The notes under the pieces: generated by a model | What the model was told of the DNA's origin: nothing | The model's database searches: none | Seen by the model: only the letters and a program-made list of their open reading frames with translations | Position numbers and translations under genes: made by a program | In this document: positions 25,386 to 37,506 of the stretch, piece by piece | Numbering within the stretch: the stretch's first letter is position 1 | How the letters are laid out: every line of letters starts with the position of its first letter | Assembly (NCBI GenBank): GCA_000711775.1 | Contig: ARYC01000462.1 | Coordinates: 80,135-144,134, forward strand | Direction of reading: 5' to 3' | Source of the DNA: Oxytricha trifallax | Lineage: Eukaryota > Ciliophora > Spirotrichea > Sporadotrichida > Oxytrichidae | Length of the DNA stretch: 64,000 nt

Positions 25386-26405
25386 ATGACTATTCAGCCA
25401 GAAACCTTCTCGAGTGTATAAGACTTAATAATATATCTCAGGTTTAGATGTTAAGATCCACATTAGGATTCGCCGATATATGTAAGCTACAAGCTAATTA
25501 GTGAGCTCACTCACATTCCATGTCGAGTAGTGGTTAACATTTGTAAACTCAGAAGTCTGCAATCAAATGCTCGGCAATTTAATAATAATAGAAGCAAACT
25601 ATCTGAAGCTCACTTAGGTTTTCTTACTGACTAAAGCACTTTATAGCATCAGGCAGGTATGACATTAGGAGAGAGATGTGTCATGTTCCACCGAAAGTTT
25701 CCTGAGCTTAAGATTTCTCAATCCAAACTTTCTAAAGTATATAAGGACAATGGAATTAAGAGGAAATTTATCAGTGTTTGCAAGTACATGAGTCCAGTCT
25801 AGCATCTTAAAACCCAAGATCTATTTTAATAGATGAGACTCAATCTAATCAATACTCTACAAGAGCGAAGAAAGATTGTATTCATCGACGAGGTGATGTT
25901 TACATACTCTACTAATCTCAAACAGGAGTTCAGCAATCGGCGCCAAAACATTATTGTGAAAGACAAATTACAATTCACAAAGAGCATTGCAGTAGTTGCA
26001 GGAGTGTCTCCGGACAAAGGATTGGAAATTTACTATAGCTATGATAGATCCGTCAACATTGAAAAATTCTACGACTTTATTGTGGGACTGCATGAATAAA
26101 ACTATGAGAAGAAGATCGCTATTGTTCTAGACAATCTTAGAGTGCATCACAGCAACAAAATTAAAACTTTGACGCAAGAGCTGGATATTTCTTTAATATT
26201 TACTCCACCCTACTCACCTTAGTATAATCCCATTGAGAATTATTTCTCAGTGCTGAAGAACTAGTTCAAGAGAATGAAGATGAAGATAGTGGGACAGGAT
26301 CAGAGATTCGATGCAAAAAGAGTGCTAAGATAAGCATTCAACAGCGTTGAAGATGAAATAATAAGAGACATCTGCAATAAAAAATTAAAGAAATTTGAAT
26401 TATGA
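25386..26405 (+). CDS. Intact TBE-like Tc1/IS630-family transposase (339 aa)
   Basis: ATG 25386 to TGA 26403-26405 is fully open (340 codons) with TAA/TAG as Gln. The product should cut and paste its own element in the developing or germline nucleus. The N-terminal ~110 residues carry HTH-like helices, then GERCVMFHRKFPELKIS, a block shared with the other transposases here (RAVMFHRQFPEL). The DDE core is complete: IVFIDEVMFT (first Asp), AIVLDNLRVHHS (second Asp), then 34 residues to FTPPYSPQYNPIENYFSVLK (Glu). TAG encodes the Gln of SPQYNP, supporting the code assignment. Length and gene context match the ~42-kDa transposase of oxytrichid TBE elements. It is the only transposase in the window without a break. 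A convergent companion gene follows 28 bp downstream. Confidence 0.9.
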
Positions 26406-26432
26406 AGTTAACATTATTTGAAGCTTTAAAGC

Positions 26433-27279
26433 TCATATATTAAATCTCATCACATTATTGTTCATCATGCCTGTGTCAGATTAGGATTCAAACATCGTGG
26501 TGTTCGTCTCCATGAGGCGTGCTCCATCATTGGGCCTGATCCCCTTGCCTGCTGAGGCATGCTCTATTCCCCTGAATCGTTTAAGGGACAAAACCTTCGT
26601 GGGCGACTGCTTAGGTTTTCTTGCCTTCATTAGTTTAGTTGAAGCTTTCAAGAGCTGCATTGTCCTCCCCGATTTTTCTAAATTTAATTAAGTTAAAGTC
26701 ATTGTGAGATACTTGAGATGAATGGGTGGCTGGTCAGCTGAGAGAACCAGTCATCAGAGATGAGTATGTAGTCATTCTTTTACCCTTGGCCATCACCACC
26801 ATTCCTGCTTCCCCTTGACTTGTTGATGATGTGCGAGAGATACTCAGGCTGGATTGTATTTAATACGTTGAAGAAGTATTGCCTGTCAATAGGCTTGGAC
26901 TTCTCTGACATATCAGGCAGGTAGAAGCTCAGCTCCTAATCGTCACACACCTGCAAATATAGCTGCCTGACTGAAAGTTCATCATACTTTGGGACCTTCA
27001 CCATCTTGATCTGGTCCATCTTCAGAAGTTTCTTGGATCCCTTAAAAATTAGTCGGAGGTATTCTCTGTTGATGCCCTCGATCGGTGGCATGTAGTATCC
27101 CACTATAAATGTCAGGAGGAGTAAGATTTACGAATCTCAGTTAGATAGGTGTAAAGGTCAACTTTGGACTTGAACTTCCCTCCCAGCTCGTGTGGTGTGA
27201 TCTTCAAGATGCTCTCCTCAGCTTGGCTTTCACTCATCTGAAATTGCTGGTGTGATCTTTTCTGAGAAATTGTCTCCAT
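26433..27279 (-). pseudogene. TBE-type companion gene, convergent to transposase
   Basis: On the minus strand from ATG 27279, with one shift near 27120 and another near the 26699 TGA, the frame encodes about 280 residues and ends at TGA 26433. Conserved blocks shared with the copies at 37507-38304, 62815-63587 and 42553-43300 are: GKFKSKVDLYTYL near the N-terminus, YYMPPIEG, then a central FYLPD...R-Q-Y-F-F-N-V-L-N-T-I-Q-P-E-Y-L-S-H-I-I block and a DDWFSQL..HPFI segment. The function is unknown. Its fixed, tail-to-tail position next to the transposase in four elements suggests a transposition cofactor. It occupies the place of a small accessory ORF of TBE elements, but equivalence is inference. 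Confidence 0.65.
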
Positions 27280-27439
27280 AAATGATAATCGCTATAGCCA
27301 ATTAAAAATAAAATATTATTTATCATCTTAACTATAAGAAAAACAGCAAGGTTAATCGAAAAGTCTATTGTGAATGTGGATTAATCTTGACTGGTATATA
27401 TTTTCAAAAAAAGGGAGGGGAGTCCGTTGTAATTTTTTC

Positions 27440-27600
27440 ACAAATTGCTAAAAATTTTGAATGAAATATTTTTGTGATTTTTTGTGATTTCTTGCCAATT
27501 TTTGTGATTTTTGTGATCTTTTTGGCCTTTTTTTGTGATTTTTTTGAAAAAAAATTGTGGTCATTTTTTTTAGTCACAGTCCCCCCTTTTATTGATTTAA
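27440..27600. repeat. Degenerate TTTTTGTGA repeat, T-rich
   Basis: Irregular tandem copies of TTTTTGTGATTT-like units, strongly T-biased, lie in the ~400-bp gap between the companion gene start (27279) and the helicase start (27686). The two genes diverge here, so this tract occupies the shared promoter region. Nothing else is seen in the gap. Confidence 0.6.
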
Positions 27601-27685
27601 TCCATTAAAGAGATCAAGTTCAAGATTAAGTAATTTAAATTTGAATTTATTAAATTAAAAAAATCACAAATTCAAAAATTTTAAA

Positions 27686-30391
27686 ATGAGCAGCTCCTAA
27701 GTCTCAATGTATGACAGCGATGACTCACGCTTTCATACTAACCCCTCTACATGTAAGTCCCTCTCATCATCGATATCTAAGTTATCGACAGAACTCAACA
27801 AAAGGGACTCAAAAAAAAATCACAAAGAAAGTGATATCAAAACTATTAAGACCTATAACGACTTCAAGCAATATTATGATCAGGCAGATGCTGAATCTCT
27901 ATCTTCGGAAGCGAAGATGATCTTAGGAATGATCACAAACAACTACTAAAAGACTTTTAAGGATATCCAAAATCACCCCAAGTTCAAAGTACCCCCTCTT
28001 AATGGGCTTGATCGAGAACTCATCAAGAACTATATTAGAGTGAGGAGACAACATCTTAAACGAAATGTAAACAGCGTAAAAATGAAAGAATCCTCAATGC
28101 TAAAAAAACGATGTCCCTCAGATGACATGGCAATGAAAGATCACAAAGGCATCTAGAAGCTTCGAGTTTAGGGTCCGATCCAAACTGCTAAATAAGCTTC
28201 CTAAACCTAGAACGATATGTCGTAGTTGTCATAGTTCATAATTCAGCACTTCTCGGACCTTGAGGAAGGATATCAGCATAGCGTTATCTAAAAGTTGAAC
28301 TCAGCGCTGCTTTCGGACAGGGATTTTTACAGCTAGAGTGTTGACACCTAAATCAAGCATTAGCAGCAGCACATAATAGAACTGTTCAAGAATAGGGAGA
28401 TCTAGTGCATTGAGTAGGAGCTCACAAATTACTCATAATCACAAATCTTGAAGTTCCATTTGGGAGCATGCTCGATTATTAAAGAGTTATCCTTGGAGGG
28501 CCAGACTCTCATTCACACGCTTTATCCAAACTTGATACACCATGTCGATATCTCAATGTTTGACGAAGCTGAGAAAATAGTCCTGGGAGTAATGGCATCA
28601 TCAATCAACCGACATCTAAAGGACACAAATTAGCCAATGACAGCGGGGTTAGTTAGTCTACTGCTGGATTTGAATTCTCTTTAATCGCTCAAGTCAATCA
28701 CATTACCCGAGAGTATACTAAGCTTCCAATAGCACTTAGAAAAAAGTGGATTCAGCGTAAGTGAAGCTGGGATGATTGTAAAATGTAGAGAAAATTTTCT
28801 ATACGAGGATTGCATCTCATCTCTCAGGAGGATCAATAAACTTTACAGGGAAGATCTTGTTAAAATGCTTTCAATAACAAAAGTTAAGCAGGACCCCTCA
28901 AATCATATAAATGAACTGCTTGCAATATTCTCTCAAAGGAGAATACTATTGACAATGCTCGCGAAGAGGGACCACATTAACCTGCAGCTGGAAAGGTTGG
29001 TGGTCGTGCTTCAATCAATCAAGGACTATGAACTCGACCAACTTGAATGAATACTAACCTGCGATGAGACATTGTGGATGCGGGAACTTAGTAAACTCTA
29101 ATCATGCACCTAAAGTTATAAAAACCAATCTTAGCTTGAATGCAAGAGCCAGGAAATTTGGCAGGAATTCTTACAATCCTACAACTCTGACCACAAGATC
29201 CCCCTAGACGAAGTCTTGAAATGCTCGATGCAAATGGAGGAGAGTTGCATGGATTACAAACATTCTACATACTAGTCAACGATAGCAGCAATTGTTTTAA
29301 ATCATCTTGAAAACAACATTTAAATCTAGATGCCAACTGCTTCGGGCAAGACTTGAGTCCAAGGGTTATTGGCATGCTATTGGATACAGCAAGGGAAAAA
29401 GGTTGTTATACTAGTCCCTGACAAAATTCTAAAAATACAAACATAGAAGTTTCTTCAGCCTTTAGGCATCTAGTTGCAAATCGAAACTATTGAGAACTTC
29501 TACATAACCAAACGGTAGTATGACATTTTAATAGTGGATGAATTTGATCGAATAACTTGGAAGCATCCATTCTACTGTCACGATGGTAAGTTGCAAGGGA
29601 TCTGGGATATTGGACTGACTCGGTCCTACATGTTCAGTGCCACTTGCGATTAGGGGATCCAAAGAGTGCTTGCACAAGTGTGCATTAGACCTAAAATTTT
29701 GAAGTTCAAGAGCGAGTATGATTAATTGCATGAACTGAGGCAGGATTAGGGAGGTGATGTGATCGTCTGCTCAAGTGCAGAAGATAAGCTCTCGAAAATT
29801 AAGACCGAAATCCAAGAACGCGGTTAGGCTGTCCCTTACATCATCTTTTGTGATGATCGTGAGAAGGCCATTGTGAAAGACATGATAGAATAAACTTGTA
29901 AGTTAAGAGTGAAAACAGGTATCTCTCAAGACATCCTAGATGAAATCGAATCATGGCAGAATGGGGTGTTGATACTAAGTCAGGACGAAAGCTTCGGCTA
30001 CAATACTAAGTTTAGAACTGATGCTTAAGTGCTTATTGCTTGTGAGATCACCTCCGAGGGCTAATATCTGTAAATGAGGGGCAGGAGCTCAAGAAGCATG
30101 GGTGCATTGCAGTCAAAATATTTTCCAGTATCTACCTTTCCCAAGCAGCAGATACTACTCAGGATGAAGAAAATATCAATAGAGAGATTTGACAAGTTGG
30201 AATAGCTTGTTGCTTTGATTTACAGAAAGCGATTCAGCAAGGTGCTTATAGAAGCGATAGCTGACTCCTAAAAGGACCTCGATGTCATTGAGAGTCTCGA
30301 TGATTTGAAGCAACTGATCGGAGAGAGCGCCTTCAGAAAGTTGTCGTAAAACTTGAAGAACTGATAAGAGACGTTTCAAATAATAATGTGA
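27686..30391 (+). pseudogene. SF2 (DEAD/DEAH-type) helicase, two in-frame TGA codons
   Basis: ATG 27686 to TGA 30389-30391 is one unshifted frame of 902 codons, interrupted only by TGA at codons 455 (29048) and 557 (29354). The N-terminal ~540 residues are Ser/Gln-rich and helical with no known domain. The C-terminal part is a superfamily-2 helicase: Walker A QMPTASGKT (residues ~548-556, directly before the second TGA), VVILVPDK (Ia), DILIVDEFDR (Walker B), MFSATC (III), YIIFCDD (IV), and QMRGRSSRS (VI). ATP-driven unwinding of nucleic acid is the expected role. A helicase is not part of the classical three-gene TBE set, so its place beside the intact transposase is notable. A TGA between motifs I and Ia should destroy function unless it is read through or reflects an assembly error. 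Confidence 0.75.
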
Positions 30392-30689
30392 ATCAAACAT
30401 AGTATATTTAGTGGGATTGTTGATCTCAAAATTAATCATTCTCTTAAATTCTATGAATTTTTGCTAAATGATAAGAAAAGTATAAAAAATGAAAATGAAA
30501 TCTAAGCCGTAAAATGGTAGATAAACCACTCTTATAAGAATATATAAAAGTCAAATATGTTTCTTGAAAAAACAGAATTGAATATTTACATAATATAATT
30601 TAGACTTCCATATTTTTTAAATTAATGTTAAAATAATAATTATTTTCTCTTATTAATATTGAATAAATAAATTTATTAATTGGTTGTAA

Positions 30690-31060
30690 ATTATAATTTA
30701 TAATATGTAAACTTTAAATTTAATCAAAAACTTAATATATTAAAAAGTATTCTTATAGATCAGACGCAGGTGGAGTTAGAGCACTCATTAAAAATGTAAG
30801 TTACAAAAAACATATCTTTAATTTTTTTTTTATAGTGGTCCTACCTGGTAAGACCACAGGTGCCACAAGACCGGTGCTTCGCCAGACTGCACAGAGAAGG
30901 GACTTTCAAGACTTTGAGATCAATTATGAAGAAGATAATGCCGTTGAAGAAGAAGATTAAACGATATTAGAGAGATTTCCATTTTTGATTAGGATAATAA
31001 GTTTTAGTTTTAATGTTAATACAAAAATTATTAATTTATAGTTTTCTTATTATAAATCAT
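30690..31060 (+). repeat. Dispersed repeat R2 with a predicted 40-nt intron
   Basis: Second copy of R. The predicted intron is 30796-30835 (GTAAGTTAC...TTATAG), between GGAGTTAGAGCACTCATTAA-type exon sequence and TGGTCCTACCTGGTAAGACC. In the frame supported by an acidic tail the downstream exon reads LVLPGKTTGA then YEEDNAVEEED. AT-rich flanks on both sides resemble R1 and R4. It begins 300 bp after the helicase stop. The protein is not recognised. Confidence 0.65.
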
Positions 31061-31067
31061 AAATATC

Positions 31068-31106
31068 AAACTAAGAATTTTATTCAACTAGAAATTCTTA
31101 GTTTAG
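31068..31106. repeat. Short perfect hairpin after R2
   Basis: AAACTAAGAATTT and its inverse AAATTCTTAGTTT surround an ~11-base loop. It follows directly on the end of R2, so it may mark the element end or a 3'-processing or termination structure. Confidence 0.45.
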
Positions 31107-34100
31107 CACAACAGAATATTATTAACTAAAGTTAAAGATGAGGAATTAAAATAAAAAGAAGCAGATAAGTTGAAATAATGAGAAAACATAGGTTTTAAGA
31201 AGGTTTTTTTATAAATATAAAACCAAGTGAAAATAGATAACCATAAGCTTAATAAAATAAATAAATATCTTACTTAACTGATCATTCATTTAATGATGAA
31301 AAGGTTATCGTAGCAGTGTGAGTATTCTCATAAAGAAAATGCTGAGCTAAAATAATTGTCAATTATAATGTAAATGAATATTGCCAATTCGAAAAAACAT
31401 ATATTTTTTTATAGTTTAAAACAATATATTTTAATTATAAAATTATCATTATAAAGCGGGTTATTTGGAAAGCAATTTGAGTAAGAGGAAAAAATTAAAT
31501 ACAAGAATTTAACTAATTTTATTATATTAGTTTAACCTTATATAAAGGGGAAATTTTCAAATCATATTTTAATCTCAATTTTGTTTGTTAAATTAGACAA
31601 GTATAATAATCTAAATATATTTATTTAAAATTACATAAATGTTCTGGTAAAAGTATTTAAGTTTCTACATTGTATTTATTATGCTAATTTAGATTTTTTG
31701 TAAATTCATAATTATTCAACTATAAACGTTAATAACTATTAATAAGTATACGAAATATAGCGAGTAAATTAAAAGAGGGATTCTCAATCTAAAGCTAAAT
31801 AAAGCCTGAAAATCTATAGTGAAACACTGCAGTATTGATCACAATCCATCACTCTTCAAAATAAAGCCCTCCATCCTTTACTTTACTCAACTTTAAGTCA
31901 TAATCTTTAACCCCATAAACTTGAGGAATCAAATTAGGTAAAGAATGAAATGTTAACTAGAGTTGAGTCATTCCCGGGATAATTCAAACACATCATCTCT
32001 TCATTTTGAGTGTTTGGCAGACAGAAGGGGCTTTCACTAGATAATTGAGTGATAATTCTGAGTAATAAGGTACCATTTAATCTTTCACAGCTTTATATAA
32101 ATATATAATAAATAGAAAGTTAGGAAACAAACACCAAGTTAAGATGATTAAACACAAAATAACTAACATTAGGTTTAAAATTTGCAAAGGAAGAGATTGG
32201 CAAGACATAAAAGCTCTAACTTAGAAAATGGAAGGGTATTAGAAGATTATTTATTTTTTTGAAATAATATTTAAACTATAGTATAAAATAATATAGATAA
32301 AGGAAGATATTCAAATTATATAAATATGTAAATACTATTTTTTTTTGTAATTTAGTTTATGTAAGCACCATTTTTTATGATAAATTTTTAGAAATTTTAC
32401 TCAAATTAATTATAGGCTTTATTAATATATTAATATTTTCAAAATTAATAATTATTTTGATTAATATTAGCACAAACAAAGTTGCACAAATAATACAATT
32501 AAATATTAAGATAATGAGATTAGTAATAGGGCTTAATGACATTTTAGAAGATGTAGAACTTAACAAATAAATAAGAAAAATAGAATAAATTGATCCTCTT
32601 TCAATGTCATTAATGCTTATACTCAAATTCAAAAATAAAGGATACAAAAAGAGAGGTCGTTAGAGAATTTGAAATAAACTGTTAATTATTTCAACTATTA
32701 ACAAGCCAAAAATATTATTTAGAGCTCTTGTATTACTATGAATCAATGACATGTTTACCATTTATTTCATGATTGACAAAAACTTGCGACTTATTTTAAA
32801 TGGAATTGGGTAATAGTTTATTATTTCAAGTGACTTTGTTGCAGTAAATTATGAACCGCGTTATAAGGTAATACAATTTTGGCTGAGGGTAGTAAGCCTA
32901 CGTGGAACATTTGAATGAGAGTGGAAAATGTAAGTTTTGTATTCTCTCTTCTATCTTTTAATTAAGCGTTGAATCTATTTGCAATAAGCGTGATACCTAT
33001 TGTGCAAAGAAATTTTAGAGGTGCATTTGAAGTATCAGAATGAAGATCAACGTAAATCAAAGTTAAGAAAACGAACCTTAGTTAGTATGAAGGGTGTGTC
33101 ATAAATACTGAACTAAACTGTTGGAAAGAAATACGTTTCCTTCGAAAGTCAGATCAAGGTAATCGAAACTCGCCAAGTAAACTTCTATTAAATGAGAATA
33201 AGTTCATACTGATAATAATAATAAACAAAAACGACAATTAATATAAAGGAAAGCATTAGAATATTTTAAAGAATTTATTAGATGATATAAAAACAATTTA
33301 ATAAAAATAAAACATGCTAAAAGATCTTGTATTTATGGCATTGTATGGTTACAAATCAAAGATACTCATTTATCGCTCTATCTAGGACAATTTTTAAGTC
33401 GAAATTTCCATCTCCTCAGCTATTTTTATGGAGAATTGTGAAGTGCAGCTAGGATTCCCTTATTTTTTCCTCAGTTTACGTTCTTTTTCGTTTGTAATAT
33501 AGAAATATTATAAAGCCTGAGATATAATGTGATTGATAAGCTGCTCATTATCACTGATAGTCATTTAAACTGTTGTGGATTAAGAGGTTATTTTTATTGT
33601 GGTTTCTACATTATTATTATTATTTAATGCTGTATGGAAATTAATACTGAGGCTTAAGCCAGCCAGATAGATAGACAAGATAGTTTCAAGCGTGGTTTCT
33701 ACATGAAATATAATTAAATACTGAACATACTGACTGCAATAATAAGAGAAGAGTTTATCAATAATAAACAAGATAAGTCTTAAGATCTATAGAGCACGAA
33801 AACTTTACCATCAATCCCCCGATTATAAAGAGAATGAGCATAATGCTTAACAGGAACAAAAATAAATGACCAAAGTCGATTTATTAAAATCACTTTCACT
33901 TCACTATCATGCGAAGAATTGTTCGGCAGTATGTAATGAGATGAGCGATAACAGTTAGACGCTGAGTTTCAAAGATTATTTTGAAAGATTATCGATGTTT
34001 AAATAAGATTATATTAAAACTGGTTTCCACTCATAATTTATCAAACTTTTTGATTAAAATGTTATTCAAATGTAGAGACATAAATAATTCAAGAAGATTT

Positions 34101-36327
34101 AAAAAAAAGAATTTAAGATATTAAAAACTCTATAATCTGCATTATTTTAATTCATCTAAATTTTATTTTATTTGGTGGAAATAATATAGAAAATAGGTGA
34201 TTTTATTATAAATATATCAAGCATATATTATGCTAGATATATAGTATCTTAAAATATGGTAATATAACTTAGATAAAAAAATGATGATTTAATAATCTTC
34301 GAAATATTTTTCAACTTAACTTACGTATTAATGCATTAAATAATTCTGCTAAATTATGTTATGTTGTTAAGTTTATGTTATATTATTGATTTATTGTTTA
34401 TTCATATAAAATAATCTAAACATATCAAATTAATCTTAATTCATTTTTTGCCAAAAATTATTATCATAATTTATATGATTTATTTCAAATAAATAAGTTG
34501 TAATTACAATTATCTCATCAAATTAATTTTAAATCTCTTTTTTGAATTTAGTTTAAAAAATAGTAATTTAAGCTGATTAAAATAATAAAATAAAAAGAAC
34601 TTTTCAATTAAATTGTTATAACATTTACTCATATGCTAATCTATAATAATATAAAAATTAAGTAATATTATTTTGTTACTTTGATAAAAACATAACAAAC
34701 AATTTAAATTAATTAGAAAAATTGTAAAGCAATCGAGAAAAGCTCGAGAATGTTTCTCTATTGCAATATATTATAGTAATAAAGTAAATTATTATTGATA
34801 AATTAATTTAAATTATAAATAAATGATTATAATGCATCAATATTTTATTTCCAACGAATTGCTTTGAATATTAAATATTTTCTAATATACACATGTTTTA
34901 AATCATAGTTCTGTAAGTATAGTAATTGAGTTAATAACAATTTAAGCATAGCTCGAAAGACTAAAGTTGTAATTGTTTTTGGTGAATATAGGGAAAGGAA
35001 GTTAAAGAAAAACATAGTAAAACCATTTTTCATAAAAGCCATAGATTGCTAAGACATGCTAGAATTTTTTAGACCTGTTAATTTACACATGCACATGTAG
35101 AAATATTTTGTGATAATCTAAGTATTCATCAGAGTAGGATTATTGTCTAAGAATTAGAAAGTATAGATGGGGTTGCCTTTACAATGCTTTAAACTTTTTG
35201 AAGTATCATTGTATTGTGGAAATTTACTCTACAATAAAACACCATTATAAAGCTCAACTAAGAAATTATATCGATACCTCAAATATTATGTCTGAATATA
35301 GAGCTGATAAAAGAATCTATTGAATGTATGAAAATAAATACTATAGAAATATATAGAAGATAGATAATTAGCCTTAAATGAAGTATATTAGCATTGAATT
35401 AAAATAATTTCTGATAGCAAATTTATCATTTGTAAAAAGTCATTCATCTCCTAATCAGGTGGTTTATAATTCTTGTCATTCCATGAATGAAAAAACATCT
35501 ATTATCATCAAATTAGTGGGTTAGTATTCCTCTACTCCTTCTTTAACTTGATGATGATCTTAGATATTTCGTAATTTTGTAATTTCTTCTTCCTCAATTT
35601 GCTGTCTTTTCCTAAAGATAAAGCTAAGATAGGGTTTTGCCCTTTGATTTTATAATGATTTATCATTCATTTAAAATATTTTTTAAAAAATGCGTCGCTC
35701 CTAAATCTTTAGAAAATATCGTCTCTGAAATTGATTTGATTATGTTAATACTCTTCGAAGGTATAAACGTTACACTTTTAATGATCTTGTTTATGTTTGC
35801 CCACATAATTAGGCCATAAAATACTTTATATATCATACATGTACATTCTATGGCGTAACGCCCTGTTGTAGTTCATAGTAATTCACAAATTTTATCATGA
35901 TTTAATCATGTTAAACTTTTTCAAAAATTATTTTAACTGAAAACTTCTCATGTAAAGAACATTAAAAGTTAGAACTTCTGCATTTTTAAGTAGGTCTTTG
36001 TTGCCTTACTGAAAATCCTTGAAAAATCTCATGGTGGTTTGGTATCCATAGGTTGTAATTCTCTTTCAGAATTATTATTATAAGCTAGGCTTTCATTGAA
36101 TCTCAAATAAATAGTAAACCTTTTTGGATCTAATTTTTTGTTGGAGTTAAGTATAGTCGTGGACTCTAACTTCATCCACTGTCAAAGATAAATATTCAAA
36201 TTTTAAATATAATAACCATTTTTTTCTTTTGATAAATATTTCTAATTTGTAATCTTGAATCTTGAGATGATTTTTAAGTTTATTTTGAAATTTGCAATAT
36301 CATGGTTTGCATTCAAAAACACCAAAA
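31107..36327. other. Long AT-rich region without supported genes
   Basis: About 5.2 kb with no convincing coding sequence. The stretch 31790-32110 is less AT-rich but is broken in all frames. A 90-codon hydrophobic minus-strand frame at 32375-32647 looks compositional. Minus-strand fragments around 35420-35820 (charged, then WANINKII-like) might be relics of a retroelement, but no motif confirms it. No RNA gene was recognised. Confidence 0.45.
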
Positions 36328-36452
36328 GCTTCTCAGTAGTTTGATTGAGTTTTTGATTGATAAAAGTAGACTATTAGTACATACTTTATGAGGGTTTTAA
36401 TAGGGTTTATGTAGGGGTTTAATGTTTAAATTATAGTAATTTAAGTGAGTAT
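36328..36452. repeat. TBE-like terminal inverted repeat, left copy
   Basis: About 125 bp beginning ACCAAAAGCTTCTCAGTAG and containing GATTGAGTTTTTGATTGATA, then telomere-like GGGTTTTAATAGGGTTTATG and TAGGGGTTTAATG. The same sequence stands at 61632-61761 in the same orientation, and inverted at 45560-45695. It ends at the ATG of the transposase, so it must also contain that gene's promoter. Confidence 0.8.
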
Positions 36453-37500
36453 ATGCGATGTCTGGGGTCAGTTTATGAAATTGATTATATAGATTTATTG
36501 TTTAAGTTGCAATATGGATTTGATGAATATAGTGAATAACTCAAGCCTGTTCTGAATTATACATCTATAGCAAAGTTACTCCATAAATCTCCAGCAACTA
36601 TGAGGTCTCACTTTCTATTAGCATTGAATTTAAAGATATAGCAGCTAAATTCTAAGCCTAAAAGACCTCAAAAATTTTAGCAGCATCATATCGATTATCT
36701 TATTAATGATAAGACTCTTAAATACTGGGCTCATTTCTCTCTAGCCTAGAGGGCTGTGATGTTTCATCGGCAATTTCCTGAGCTTGATATCTCTGCTTAA
36801 TCCATAGCTAATATCTATTAAAAAACGGAATATCTTACAATACAGTCAATCGCATTAAGAGAGTGATTGACTTTAATGTTCCATTTTATAAGACTAATTT
36901 AAATTATATATTCGATTAAATGCAAAGCTCTTAAGAGCATAATATAAAGTTCATACACGCTGATGAGGCAGTATTTACATTCAATACCTTTAAATCAAGT
37001 ACTTGGTACAAGAGGTATAGTAATATAGAAGTTTATGACTAAAAGGTCAAAGTGTAAACTCGTGCTATTCTTGGTGGAATAAGTGAAGATAGAGGCCTCG
37101 AGACTTATATTATTCACCTCTTTCTTTAAAGACTGAATAATATATTAAGTTCTTGCAATAACTCAGAGACATGTACGCTGACTAAGAGATTTTCTATTCG
37201 TTGATAACTTGTCAGTTCATAAAACTAAAGACTCCAGGAAAGGAATATGAAAGGCTAAATATAGCACCTGTATTTAATGTTCCTTACAGCCCTTAGTTCA
37301 ATGGAATTAAATTACATTGGGGGTTATTGAATGGTCATTATAAGAAATTGCTGCTCTACCATCTGATGCATGATTTAAAGATAGATACAGTCGATTTTAT
37401 TAAGAGTGCTGCTAAAAGAGTCAGTGATGAGAAAGCTAAAGTGTGCGCAAGAGAAGGGAGATTTTGTGTATATAAATAAGTATTTGATTTAAACGAATGA
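36453..37500 (+). pseudogene. TBE-like transposase, copy A (frameshifted)
   Basis: It opens at ATG 36453 and ends at TGA 37498-37500. The N-terminal ~125 residues are in one frame (including RAVMFHRQFPELDIS). Several single-base shifts follow near 36830, 37115, 37200 and 37240. The first catalytic region FIHADEAVFTFNTF is intact in this copy. The second (VDNLSVHKTKD) and third (NVPYSPQFNG) regions are recognisable but in different frames. It is homologous along its whole length to the copy at 61762. The intact relative at 25386 is a more distant subfamily. Expected activity: DD34E cut-and-paste transposase, now inactive. Confidence 0.8.
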
Positions 37501-37506
37501 ATAATT

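Noticed and set aside
27440..27600. TTTTTGTGA repeat as a functional satellite
   Set aside because: Units are irregular in length and sequence and the tract is short; it is more simply low-complexity promoter DNA.
30740..30900. Histone H2A C-terminus reading of repeat R (GGV...VLPGKT)
   Set aside because: The apparent match needs a frame that the predicted intron does not allow. The frame supported by the acidic tail does not match H2A.
32375..32647. 90-codon hydrophobic minus-strand frame
   Set aside because: The region is extremely AT-rich. Ile/Leu/Asn-only composition and no motif fit a compositional open frame; no neighbouring gene or repeat supports it.
34845..35042. 65-codon minus-strand frame
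   Set aside because: AT-driven composition (Leu/Phe/Tyr/Lys), no start context and no homologous block elsewhere in the window.
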